Positions 1 to 6,907 of a DNA stretch of 15,475 nucleotides are shown here, one piece after another. Numbering within the stretch: position 1 is the first letter of the stretch; the number at the start of each line of letters is the position of its first letter. Under the pieces are notes generated by a model. It was not told the DNA's origin. It did no database searches and saw only the letters and a program-made list of their open reading frames with translations. Both the position numbers and the translations under genes were made by a program. Source of the DNA: Candidatus Aminicenantota bacterium (lineage in GTDB: Bacteria > Acidobacteriota > Aminicenantia > Aminicenantales > Aminicenantaceae); contig JAFGNQ010000470.1 of the NCBI GenBank assembly GCA_016926925.1, forward strand, positions 1 to 15,475. The letters are read 5' to 3'.

Positions 1-140
1 CGGTGTCTTTTACTTAACAGATAGGTAAAAAATCCCAGTGTGCGGCCCATAAAAAGCCACGGTTTTCTGGGTAATAGGGTAGCCTTGAATTTCACGATGC
101 GAAAGAGCCCTGTGACTGTCTTATCACGATGAGGAGGCAT
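1..140 (-). CDS. LpxL/HtrB-family lipid A acyltransferase, N-terminal fragment (runs off left edge)
   Basis: Only about 46 codons of the N-terminus are inside the window. The frame opens at ATG 140-138 and stays open to base 1. It contains LLPRKPWLFMGRTLGFF and then YLLSKRHR. This matches the usual N-terminus of the lysophospholipid/Kdo2-lipid A acyltransferase family (LpxL/HtrB/LpxM): a short hydrophobic lead, 'LP', a 'G+.LG' segment and a basic 'RHR' before the catalytic region. The catalytic HX4D motif would lie outside the window. Members add secondary acyl chains to lipid A at the inner membrane. The ATG overlaps the 3' end of lpxK by 17 nt, so the two are probably co-transcribed and translationally coupled, and they act in the same pathway. 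A GTG at 95-93 is an alternative start. The family call rests on a short stretch, so the exact member is open. Confidence 0.7.
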   Translation of the reverse strand, partial: MPPHRDKTVTGLFRIVKFKATLLPRKPWLFMGRTLGFFTYLLSKRH

Positions 141-1161
141 CAGATTTTATCGTCCTTTTTTTTAAGGGGCCGTCTTTTTCTTTGAGCAGCTTCTTTATTC
201 GTTCAGAGAACGCCTGTTCGGTCCGGATGCCGATCTTGAGATAAAAGGTCGGGATCTCTTGAAATATTGCGAAGTCCCTTATTTTAACGGAATCCTTCTC
301 GGTTGTGATCATCACTTCGGCCCTCTCTCTTTGAAGTGCAGCCAGAATCTTGTTTCTTGTGGCGGGCGGATAGGCATGGTGGTCGGGGAATTGAAGAAAG
401 CAGCAGGGATGGATATCCTCTGAAGCGAGCTGGGCCATGAACCTCTGAGGACGGGCAATGCCGCAGAAGGCGAGAAGTTTTTTCCGGCGCAGAGAATCCA
501 CATCCTCCCGGGTCATCCCGTCCATACAGAAAAATCCCTCGGTTGAAACCGAATAGGTAAAAGCCTCCAGGTGCGGGAAACGTGTTGCGGTTGCGTTCCT
601 TATCTTTGCATCAATATTCTGCTTCATCAGCAGGATGTGAGCGCGTTTCAAAGATGTGACGGGTTCTCTGAGAGGGTTTTTCTCGGACGGATTGTAGAGT
701 ACGATATCGATGTCCCTGTAGAGTTTTCTATGCTGGAATGCGTCGTCGCAGACGGCCAGTTCAAAACCGTGAAGATAGGCACTCCTGCAGGAGGTGAGTC
801 GCTCTTTGCCAATAAACACCCCGGCTTTCGGAAAATTCAGAGCCACCATGAACGCCTCATCACCGGCATCCTCCCAGGTGCCGAGAACTCCTTTACCTGC
901 TGAGAGCACTCCGCCTTTTCTCTCCCATCTTCCCCTATATCCACGGGTTATCAGTGCGGGTTTATGATTCTGTTCGAGCAGCTCTCCGATGAGGGCCATG
1001 GCCAAGGGCGTTTTTTCAGAGCCGCCGAAGACGAGATTTCCGATACTGATTACAGGAAACGGAGCTCTTTTGGCTTTGAGTATCTGCAGGTCAAAGAAGG
1101 CGTTTTTTATTTTGCACCCCCCTTGGTAGAGGAGGGAAAGGGAAGTGAAAAGGCCTTTCAT
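124..1161 (-). CDS. lpxK: Tetraacyldisaccharide 4'-kinase LpxK, with altered P-loop
   Basis: LpxK phosphorylates the 4' position of the tetraacyldisaccharide 1-phosphate lipid A precursor with ATP, at the inner face of the inner membrane. The 345-aa length is normal. Visible family blocks are an N-terminal hydrophobic/basic segment, the P-loop region SIGNLVFGGSEKTP (about 39-52), RGYRG (73-77), GDEA (100-103), DDAFQHRKLYRD (139-150), LREP (164-167), FCGIARP (232-238), FPDHHAY (258-264) and TTEKD (286-290). Two departures are clear. The P-loop reads GGSEKT where the family has GG[ST]GKT, so Glu49 replaces the Gly before Lys50. The family's usual glycine-rich loop before LREP is shortened. An in-frame TAG lies just upstream of ATG 1161, so this start is forced. 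There is no Shine-Dalgarno site. A TTGAAA-17-TATAGT promoter lies immediately upstream. The gene overlaps the next gene (acyltransferase) by 17 nt. Family assignment is firm; full activity is uncertain because of Glu49. Confidence 0.93.
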   Translation of the reverse strand: MKGLFTSLSLLYQGGCKIKNAFFDLQILKAKRAPFPVISIGNLVFGGSEKTPLAMALIGELLEQNHKPALITRGYRGRWERKGGVLSAGKGVLGTWEDAGDEAFMVALNFPKAGVFIGKERLTSCRSAYLHGFELAVCDDAFQHRKLYRDIDIVLYNPSEKNPLREPVTSLKRAHILLMKQNIDAKIRNATATRFPHLEAFTYSVSTEGFFCMDGMTREDVDSLRRKKLLAFCGIARPQRFMAQLASEDIHPCCFLQFPDHHAYPPATRNKILAALQRERAEVMITTEKDSVKIRDFAIFQEIPTFYLKIGIRTEQAFSERIKKLLKEKDGPLKKRTIKSDASSS

Positions 1162-1169
1162 CCATTGGG

Positions 1170-1198
1170 ACTATACATCATTCCCCCAGCTCTTTCAA
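1170..1198 (-). promoter_or_regulatory. Sigma-70-type promoter of lpxK, predicted leaderless
   Basis: On the minus strand a -35 box TTGAAA (1198-1193, 5/6 to consensus) is followed by a 17-nt spacer and a -10 box TATAGT (1175-1170, 5/6). Only 8 nt separate the -10 box from the lpxK ATG, so the expected transcription start is about 2 nt before the start codon. Confidence 0.6.
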
Positions 1199-1223
1199 CC
1201 TCCTTACAGTCTCATGAGCGTTC

Positions 1224-1252
1224 TTTACTTATGGACGGCATTTCTTTATAAT
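1224..1252 (+). promoter_or_regulatory. Sigma-70-type promoter of the lipoprotein gene
   Basis: TTTACT (1224-1229, 4/6), a 17-nt spacer and a perfect TATAAT (1247-1252). The predicted start near 1259 gives a leader of about 26 nt. The leader carries a full Shine-Dalgarno site, AAGGAGG at 1272-1278, 6 nt before the ATG. It diverges from the lpxK promoter about 25 bp away. Confidence 0.65.
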
Positions 1253-1284
1253 ACAAAACAATTCGTTGAATAAGGAGGCAGAAG

Positions 1285-2151
1285 ATGTGGAAAAAAGTAT
1301 CGGTCATTCTCACGGCACTCATCCTTCTGACTTTTGCCTATGGCTGCAAGAAGAGAACTCAAGCAAAGGGTATTGACCTGGATGTCTCATTTGCGGAAGA
1401 GGAACTTTCGGACAATTTGATATCAGACGTAACCCTTGCCTGGAAGACAAGCGAGGATTTTGTGAAAATGGGCCAAGACCTCCAGATATACATGCAATTC
1501 TGGCATAAGAAAAACCTTTTGTTCCAACACGATTATATTCCTGAACCTGCGACTTCCCAGTGGGAGCCCAGCCAAGAATACGTCCATACACAGAGGATCT
1601 ACATCCCTCAATTCATCGATGAATTCGATCCTGATTTTAAAGGTGAGGATTCATTGGAATTAGCCGTGGGCTTCGATTCTCCATACGACAGAAGCGGAAA
1701 GTCGAAGCAAGAAATTCTGAGGGAAAAATTGAGAGTGGTCCCCCCACCCTTGGATACACCTGAAATCATCTACGAAGAAGGGTGGTTCAATCTGGAGATC
1801 GACCCCGAGGCCTATCTCAAACAGTGGCGGTGGACAGCGAAAGAAGCCCGGTGCATTATCGATAACCCTCACCGGGATGCGCTGCTGGTCATAAAAGGAG
1901 GAGTCAACCTCCAAGTTTTGGAAGACCAGACAATCATTTTCAAGATCAACGATCTCATTCTGGATGAATTCGCACCCGAAGAGAGCTATTTTGAAAAAAC
2001 CTACAACATCAAAAAAGAGATGCTTGGCGAAGGAGAGGAGTTTTATTTGACATTTGCTACGAACAAGGTCTTTGTTCCTGCCGACGCTATACCCAATTCG
2101 ACCGACAAACGAGAACTCGGCTTTCAGGTTTCTTTCATTTACTTCCGCTGA
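1285..2151 (+). CDS. Uncharacterised lipoprotein, beta-rich, 288 aa
   Basis: I do not recognise a named family. The N-terminus MWKKVSVILTALILLTFAYGC is a lipoprotein signal peptide: basic n-region, hydrophobic core and a lipobox ending AYGC, with Cys21 as the lipidation site. Lys-Lys follows, so there is no Asp+2 inner-membrane retention signal in the E. coli sense. The mature part appears to have two modules. Residues about 30-150 are rich in aromatic and acidic strands, with EFDPDFKGEDSLELAVGF. Residues about 160-288 contain PEIIYEEGWFNLEI, then WRWTAKEARCIIDNP, and end in KRELGFQVSFIYFR. The alternating hydrophobic pattern suggests beta-sandwich folds, possibly ligand-binding or structural. 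No catalytic motif is visible. The gene has its own promoter and perfect Shine-Dalgarno site and is followed by an intrinsic terminator, so it is a monocistron. ATG 1285 is well supported by AAGGAGG. Confidence 0.88.
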   Translation: MWKKVSVILTALILLTFAYGCKKRTQAKGIDLDVSFAEEELSDNLISDVTLAWKTSEDFVKMGQDLQIYMQFWHKKNLLFQHDYIPEPATSQWEPSQEYVHTQRIYIPQFIDEFDPDFKGEDSLELAVGFDSPYDRSGKSKQEILREKLRVVPPPLDTPEIIYEEGWFNLEIDPEAYLKQWRWTAKEARCIIDNPHRDALLVIKGGVNLQVLEDQTIIFKINDLILDEFAPEESYFEKTYNIKKEMLGEGEEFYLTFATNKVFVPADAIPNSTDKRELGFQVSFIYFR

Positions 2152-2233
2152 GCCTTTAAACTTCCTGCCCTATTCTTTTAAATTCGATTCAGCTTTGTGA
2201 GGTTCACTTCCCGTCTTAGCGGAAGGGGGCTGC

Positions 2234-2264
2234 CAGCGAATAGGCTCTATTCGCTGCTTTTTTT
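2234..2264 (+). terminator. Intrinsic terminator of the lipoprotein gene
   Basis: A perfect 10-bp stem (CAGCGAATAG / CTATTCGCTG, 2234-2243 and 2247-2256) with a 3-nt loop is followed by C and seven T (2258-2264). The T-run lies only on the plus-strand side, so it serves the lipoprotein gene. Its right arm contains the TAG stop codon (2249-2247) of the convergent minus-strand gene. Confidence 0.88.
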
Positions 2265-2780
2265 CTGGAATGCATCCCAATCGTCTTTTGCTTTTTCGGC
2301 GTCGAGCTGTGCTTTTTGGAGCAGCAGGTATGTCTGGCTGATCTCACTTTGGACGCGTTCTTTGGGTGTCGCATCATCCAGGTTATGGTATTTTTGCCAG
2401 AGGCCGTTCAATTTGATCGTCAAGAGTTCGGCGTATTCTTTCGCTTTTTCGTATTTCTGTTCAAGGGCTTTGCCGGCTGTAGAATCTTTTCTATCGTCAA
2501 CCTGTTTGGGCCGAACTCTGTCCCTATTCCGGGGGGAGGCTAGTACCGGGTCTGTCCTTGTCTCTTCTCCATCCTTCTCTTGATCGGCCGTCGTGCTCAC
2601 CCCAGGCATCCTCTTCATCTTTTTGAGGTCTTCATTGGTGATGACTTTTTCGGCTTTTTTATTGAGCTTGGCCCTTCTTTCTCTCTCTTTTTTTGCCGCT
2701 TCAACCAGGCTCTGAGCGGGAAGAACGGAAAGAGTTATGAAGAAGACGATGATAGAAAGAGCGAGACCTTTTTTACCCAT
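2247..2780 (-). CDS. Small secreted charged coiled-coil protein, 177 aa
   Basis: No named family is recognised. The N-terminus MGKKGLALSIIVFFITLS with VLPAQS after it is a classic Sec signal peptide, cleaved probably after the AQS region. The mature protein is very rich in Lys, Glu and Arg. It begins with LVEAAKKERERRAKLNKKAE and VITNEDLKKMK, has a low-complexity Asp/Arg/Pro linker (about 70-105 of the mature region), and ends with a helical segment (about 110-175) with heptad-like spacing that is probably a coiled coil. A periplasmic or envelope location is inferred. I chose ATG 2780, although the frame can be extended to ATG 2792 or GTG 2810. The MGKK start suits a signal peptide, and a TTGACT-18-TATGAT promoter would start transcription at about 2781; ATG 2792 would lie inside the -10 box. 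If that promoter is not real, ATG 2792 with AGGA 7 nt upstream is the alternative. The gene is convergent with the lipoprotein gene, and its stop codon lies in that gene's terminator stem. Confidence 0.78.
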   Translation of the reverse strand: MGKKGLALSIIVFFITLSVLPAQSLVEAAKKERERRAKLNKKAEKVITNEDLKKMKRMPGVSTTADQEKDGEETRTDPVLASPRNRDRVRPKQVDDRKDSTAGKALEQKYEKAKEYAELLTIKLNGLWQKYHNLDDATPKERVQSEISQTYLLLQKAQLDAEKAKDDWDAFQKKSSE

Positions 2781-2787
2781 TGTTATT

Positions 2788-2817
2788 ATCATATCGGATT
2801 CCTGTATCACAAGTCAA
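2788..2817 (-). promoter_or_regulatory. Sigma-70-type promoter of the coiled-coil protein gene, predicted leaderless
   Basis: On the minus strand TTGACT (2817-2812, 5/6), an 18-nt spacer and TATGAT (2793-2788, 5/6). Seven nt separate the -10 box from ATG 2780, so the predicted start is at about 2781. Confidence 0.55.
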
Positions 2818-2855
2818 TTTCCGTAATTTGTAAACATCCATCCGTATTTCCGAGG

Positions 2856-2889
2856 AAAAGAGTGCTGATTGCGGGAATGCCGCTGATCA
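2856..2889 (-). terminator. Possible weak terminator after comEC
   Basis: On the minus strand, starting at the comEC stop codon, TGAT-CA-GCGG-cattc-CCGC-A-ATCA can fold into an interrupted 8-bp hairpin, followed by GCACTC and four T (2859-2856). The stem has an internal loop and the T-tract is short and displaced, so this is a candidate only. Confidence 0.3.
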
Positions 2890-5292
2890 CAGTCCGTTTG
2901 AGTCGCACGATTCCGGGTGGGGTGTCAATGCCGTCCGGACCGCGATCCCGAGGCCGTTCGATACTATTTCAATGGCTCCGTGGATTTCGGTCCGGTAGAC
3001 TTTGGCCCCGATGCGTTCGTACCTTGTGAGAACATCCGGATGAGGGAGGCCATACCTATTTCCTTTTCCTGCGGAGATAACAACGATTTCGGGAGCGATC
3101 TTTTCCAGAAATTCTATGGAGCTCGAGGATTGACTTCCGTGATGGGGAGACTTCAGGACCGTGCTCGCGATATTCAGTGAACTCTCGAGAATTTTCCTTT
3201 CTATCTCTTTTTCGATATCTCCGGTGAGCAGAAGGGTTTGGCGGCCGTATGTGATGCGTAAAACCATGGACTGGTTGTTATGGACACTGGCGGTCACGGG
3301 GTGTGCTTTGGGCGGGTGGACAACATGGATTTGAACCGATCCTTCGGAGACGTCTTCACCCCGGAACATCCTACGTTTGACTACTCGAGGTGAGAAGGAT
3401 TCCAAAAACCGATTGTAGGATTCGTTGTTTAGGGGAGAAAAGCATTCCCAGAAATTTGTGACACGGAAGTTTCGAGCCACAGCTTTGAGTCCGTTCATGT
3501 GATCAGGATGGGCATGGGAGAGAACCATGTAGTCGATTTTTTTGATCCCTTTCTTCCAGAGAAAAGGGCAGACAACATTCTCTCCGATATCAAAAGTGCC
3601 TTCCCGTGTGCCGCCCCCGTCTATCAACATCTTTTTCCTGCCGGGAAATTCAATAAGGATGGAATCTCCCTGTCCAACGTCGATAAAGGTGATCTTGAGG
3701 TTTTTCGAATGCGCAGGAAAAGGGTAGGTGATCAGAAGAAAGAAAAAAACCAGAAAGCCGAAGAAAACCGCAATCTTGGGGCCTTTTCTCCGCAGAGGAA
3801 CGAGAAAGAAAACGAGAAAGAAAAAATATCCCACCAGAACCACAGATGAGGGAGTCGGAATTCTGTAGGAAAGAAAGGAGACCGGATCGAGGATGCCGGA
3901 TGTGATGCAAAGCAGGTCGACGAGCGAGCCGAGCAGAGAAGCTATCGGCGCAGCTAAAAATCCTGATAGAAAGGAAAGAGGTAAAAAGATTAAACCGAGA
4001 GCCATGATTAAGGCGACAAGAGGAATAGCGGCATAGTTGAGCAGGAATGCTGAGAATGTGACTCTGTTGAAGGCGGAAATGACGATGGGGAGCACACCGA
4101 TCTGTGCCGCTAGGGAAAGGGTGAAAATCTCACTGATTTTAAAAGGAAGTCGAGGCACTCTCGTGATTATCCTGGGATAGAAAAGAATGATGGCCAGAGT
4201 GGCAGCAAAGGTGAGTTGAAATCCGGGTGCAAATAAATGAAAGGGGTTGATGATGAGAAGGAAGAAGGCGCTGAAGGAGAGCGTGTTGAGGAGGTTGACA
4301 TCTTTCCATAGGAGTTTTCCGACCAGAAAGAATATGGCCATTATGGTTGCCCTGAGGACGGATGGCCTCCCTTCCACGAGGAGGGCATAAAAGAGGAGAA
4401 ATGCTATAAGGAGATAAAACGACCTCCGCTGGGAGATTCCCAAAAGACGAAAGACCGAGAAAAAGAGAAAAGAGATAATCGCGATGTGGGCTCCTGATAT
4501 GGCAAAGAGATGATAAATACCCGCTTTCTGCAGTGACAGAGTAACCGAAGCCGGGATGCGGCCGCGTTCTCCCAGCATGAGAGCTTCCAGGATAGCTCCC
4601 TGAGAAGAAAGCTGACCCTCAGTTGCTGTAAAATAAGCCTCGATTTTATTTTGGAGTGCCTGCCGTATGAGAGATATAATATGTAGTGGTGATAGAGGGT
4701 TGGCAGCTTTTAGATGCTCCACGAGAAGGGGACTCTTCGTGGAGGCGAGGTTGTGAATGCCTTGACTCTGGTAGTATGTCTCAATCGTAGAGGGATAAAA
4801 ATTGTGAAATCCGTGGGATGGATTTAATTTAGCTGAGACCTTGATCCTGTCGCCAACACTCCACGCGGGAGATCTTGGAAACTGTTTCGAGTGCGGGATT
4901 GAAATCCGAAGGCGTCCACGGATTTTTCTCATTTCTTTGTGGATATGCACTTCCCTGACTTTCAGGAACAGATAGTCTTTATCAAGCCCCCGGCCTGGGG
5001 ATCGGTACACCGTGCCTATAAAATCGATATAAGCATCATTTCTGAGTCGTCGCAGTCCATTCGCGGCGTATGCCCCGTCGTTGTGGCTGTGGAAGGCGTA
5101 TCCGAGAAAGAAGACCGTGAGGAGTGTCGTGAAGAACGCCGCCTTGGTCTTCCCCAATAGGAAGAGCAGCCAGCTGATAGCGAGTTGGGTGCACAGCAGT
5201 GCCAGCGCGACGGGTATCCCGAAGGAAGTTTGAGCTGAAAGAGTGATTCCCGATGCCAATGCGAGGGCGAGATAAACAAACGGATAAGTCAT
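2887..5292 (-). CDS. comEC: DNA internalization protein ComEC/Rec2
   Basis: ComEC forms the inner-membrane channel that brings single-stranded DNA into the cytoplasm during natural transformation. From ATG 5292 the protein is 801 aa, normal for full-length members. In order: N-terminal membrane helices and a DUF4131-like OB region (about 1-190); the Competence domain with many helices (about 225-520), including LMLGERGRIP (238-247), FAISGAHIAI (263-272) and RPSVLRA (309-315); and a C-terminal metallo-beta-lactamase-like domain with FIDVGQGDS (536-544), LIDGGG, LSHAHPDH (591-598), LLTGDIE and SPHHGS. The metal-ligand motifs look intact. The frame stays open 66 codons further upstream to 5490, but that extension lies in the preceding gene and does not resemble ComEC, so ATG 5292 was chosen. 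It starts 11 nt after the stop of the upstream M20 hydrolase gene without a clear Shine-Dalgarno site, which suggests a shared transcript and coupling. No other competence genes are in the window. Confidence 0.93.
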   Translation of the reverse strand: MTYPFVYLALALASGITLSAQTSFGIPVALALLCTQLAISWLLFLLGKTKAAFFTTLLTVFFLGYAFHSHNDGAYAANGLRRLRNDAYIDFIGTVYRSPGRGLDKDYLFLKVREVHIHKEMRKIRGRLRISIPHSKQFPRSPAWSVGDRIKVSAKLNPSHGFHNFYPSTIETYYQSQGIHNLASTKSPLLVEHLKAANPLSPLHIISLIRQALQNKIEAYFTATEGQLSSQGAILEALMLGERGRIPASVTLSLQKAGIYHLFAISGAHIAIISFLFFSVFRLLGISQRRSFYLLIAFLLFYALLVEGRPSVLRATIMAIFFLVGKLLWKDVNLLNTLSFSAFFLLIINPFHLFAPGFQLTFAATLAIILFYPRIITRVPRLPFKISEIFTLSLAAQIGVLPIVISAFNRVTFSAFLLNYAAIPLVALIMALGLIFLPLSFLSGFLAAPIASLLGSLVDLLCITSGILDPVSFLSYRIPTPSSVVLVGYFFFLVFFLVPLRRKGPKIAVFFGFLVFFFLLITYPFPAHSKNLKITFIDVGQGDSILIEFPGRKKMLIDGGGTREGTFDIGENVVCPFLWKKGIKKIDYMVLSHAHPDHMNGLKAVARNFRVTNFWECFSPLNNESYNRFLESFSPRVVKRRMFRGEDVSEGSVQIHVVHPPKAHPVTASVHNNQSMVLRITYGRQTLLLTGDIEKEIERKILESSLNIASTVLKSPHHGSQSSSSIEFLEKIAPEIVVISAGKGNRYGLPHPDVLTRYERIGAKVYRTEIHGAIEIVSNGLGIAVRTALTPHPESCDSNGL

Positions 5293-5303
5293 AGACTCGA
5301 TGA

Positions 5304-6605
5304 TCAGGTCGTGTCTTCCTTCTGACTCTGGTGTTCGAGTGAATTGATGAGAAGGTGAGACATGACCTTGATGCCCTGAGGGATGCTTCTCTCGTCGGGA
5401 TTGAAGGACGGGCTGTGCAGGGGAGCCATGCTTTCCGACGAGGGAGATTTGACACCCAGAAAAAAGAAAAAGCCCGGGATCCTCTGGCAATAGTAGGCAA
5501 AGTCTTCGGAAACCATCAAAGGAAGAGTCGGTTCCACGAAAGCCTCTCCTGCAACTTGGTAGAGAGTCGGCAGCATTATTTTGGCCAGGTCCGGGTGATT
5601 GTAGACTGGAGGAGGGCCTATGCTGTAGTGAAAACTGTAGTCGGCACCGAAAGCATGGGTTGTCCCCTTCACGACTTCCTCCATCAAGCCGAGGATGGTC
5701 TTTCGGTTGGCGTCGCTGAGAGTTCTGATCGTGCCCTCGAGGCGGACCTGTGCGGCAATGATATTTGAGCGGTTCCCTCCCTCTATCTTTCCTATTGAGA
5801 TGACGGCGGGATCCGTTGCCTCGATATTCCGGCTTACGATGGTCTGGATGCTGAGTACAACCTGGGCAGCCAGTGTGATGGCATCTTTTCCTTCATGCGG
5901 GCGCGCCCCATGTGCACTTTGTCCTTTTATTACGATCTCGAACCAGGTGGGACTTGCCATTATGGCTCCCGGTGCGTACTGAACGTGCCCCAGTTCTATC
6001 GGCATCACGTGCAATCCGAAGATGGCGCGCAGAGGAGGGTTGTCGAGGACTCCTTGCTTGATCATCAGCTCCGCTCCCCCTTCTTCTCCTGGGGGAGGGC
6101 CTTCTTCTGCGGGCTGAAAAATGAATTTGATATTTCCTTTAAGCCTGTTCTTCATAGAATTCAGGACCATGGCCGTACCCAGTACTATGGTTGTGTGGAT
6201 ATCGTGACCGCAGGCGTGCATGACTCCCGGATTCAGAGATTGGTACGGCAGGTTGGTCGCTTCTTGAATGGGAAGCGCGTCCATGTCGGCCCGGCAGCCG
6301 ACGGTGATCCCCGGGTTCCCACCGCGAAGCAGAGCGACGACACCCGTATGGGCAATTCCTGTCTGAACCTCTAATCCCAGAGCCATCAGCTTTGAAGCTA
6401 CGAGCTTGCCCGTTTCGTATTCCCGATTCCCTAACTCGGGATTCATATGGATGATACGTCTGATTTTGATAAAATCATCCTTCAGTTTGGCGATTTCACT
6501 GTCGATGAGTCGGGCCGTCTCCGTATCTCCCGGGTAGCCGGTAAGCCCCAGCGACATGACGAGGGAAAGAATGAAGGAAACTGTATAAATCCGAATTCTG
6601 TTCAT
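5304..6605 (-). CDS. Secreted M20-family amidohydrolase/peptidase (M20D-like)
   Basis: A dinuclear-metal hydrolase of the amidohydrolase/aminoacylase-carboxypeptidase group (hippurate hydrolase, IAA-amino acid hydrolase and N-acyl-amino acid deacylase relatives). Such enzymes release an amino acid or acid from an N-acyl or amide substrate; the substrate here cannot be named. Length 433 aa. An N-terminal signal peptide or anchor (MNRIRIYTVSFILSLVMSLG) indicates export, while many relatives are cytoplasmic. Motifs: IIHMNPELGNREYET (51-65), CRADMDALPIQE (104-115), MHACGHDIH (129-137, ligands Cys132 and His134), FQPAEEG (163-169, catalytic Glu and ligand Glu), GLH (His199) and PLHSPSFNPDE (His397). 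A dimerisation domain (about 215-330) carries QSAHGARPHEG. All expected metal ligands are present. The start has no Shine-Dalgarno site but lies directly below a strong promoter. It is first gene of a likely two-gene unit with comEC. Confidence 0.92.
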   Translation of the reverse strand: MNRIRIYTVSFILSLVMSLGLTGYPGDTETARLIDSEIAKLKDDFIKIRRIIHMNPELGNREYETGKLVASKLMALGLEVQTGIAHTGVVALLRGGNPGITVGCRADMDALPIQEATNLPYQSLNPGVMHACGHDIHTTIVLGTAMVLNSMKNRLKGNIKFIFQPAEEGPPPGEEGGAELMIKQGVLDNPPLRAIFGLHVMPIELGHVQYAPGAIMASPTWFEIVIKGQSAHGARPHEGKDAITLAAQVVLSIQTIVSRNIEATDPAVISIGKIEGGNRSNIIAAQVRLEGTIRTLSDANRKTILGLMEEVVKGTTHAFGADYSFHYSIGPPPVYNHPDLAKIMLPTLYQVAGEAFVEPTLPLMVSEDFAYYCQRIPGFFFFLGVKSPSSESMAPLHSPSFNPDERSIPQGIKVMSHLLINSLEHQSQKEDTT

Positions 6606-6907
6606 AGGGTTATCTTAGAATCGCATTCTTCCAAAGTCAACAAAGCTTTGTCTGAATATCCATTCTTTTGAAAGAGCTTTAAGCTAACGAAGAAGAATGC
6701 GTCATCGTCCATATGAGTTGCGGAATGGCAAACGGAAAGCGAGTGCGAGTCACAGTTTGAGTGAGGCGCATGGGGAAGGTGGAGAGCTCTTCGACGAATA
6801 CGAATTGTGACGAGATCCTTCTCTCGCCCTATGCTTTGAGATAATCACGGAAGCGGAACTGCATCCCGAAGCCCTCTTCCGCAAAGGGCCTTTAGAGACG
6901 ACGCACT
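6606..6907. other. Gene-free gap between mcm and the M20 gene
   Basis: About 300 nt with no convincing gene. It holds the M20 promoter at its left end (6612-6640). Near the mcm stop there are two mutually exclusive stems: AAGCCCT/AGGGCCT (6869-6875 with 6885-6891, one G-T pair) and GCGGAA/TTCCGC (6853-6858 with 6877-6882). Neither is followed by a T-run on the minus strand, so a terminator for eno-mcm is not clear. A spaced inverted repeat with one mismatch (GTCACAGTT at 6749-6757, AATTGTGAC at 6803-6811) is also present. Short open frames here (for example 36 codons from 6698, plus strand) lack a ribosome site and are not called. Confidence 0.6.
6612..6640 (-). promoter_or_regulatory. Sigma-70-type promoter of the M20 hydrolase gene, predicted leaderless
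   Basis: On the minus strand TTGACT (6640-6635, 5/6), a 17-nt spacer and TAAGAT (6617-6612, 4/6). Exactly 6 nt separate the -10 box from ATG 6605, so the A of the start codon is the predicted +1. Confidence 0.62.

Noticed and set aside
5293..5490. 66-codon N-terminal extension of the comEC frame
   Set aside because: It lies inside the 3' end of the M20 hydrolase gene, has low-complexity character unlike ComEC, and a proper ComEC N-terminus begins at ATG 5292.
6698..6808. 36-codon plus-strand small ORF in the mcm-M20 gap
   Set aside because: No ribosome site, no promoter and no recognisable peptide; probably chance.
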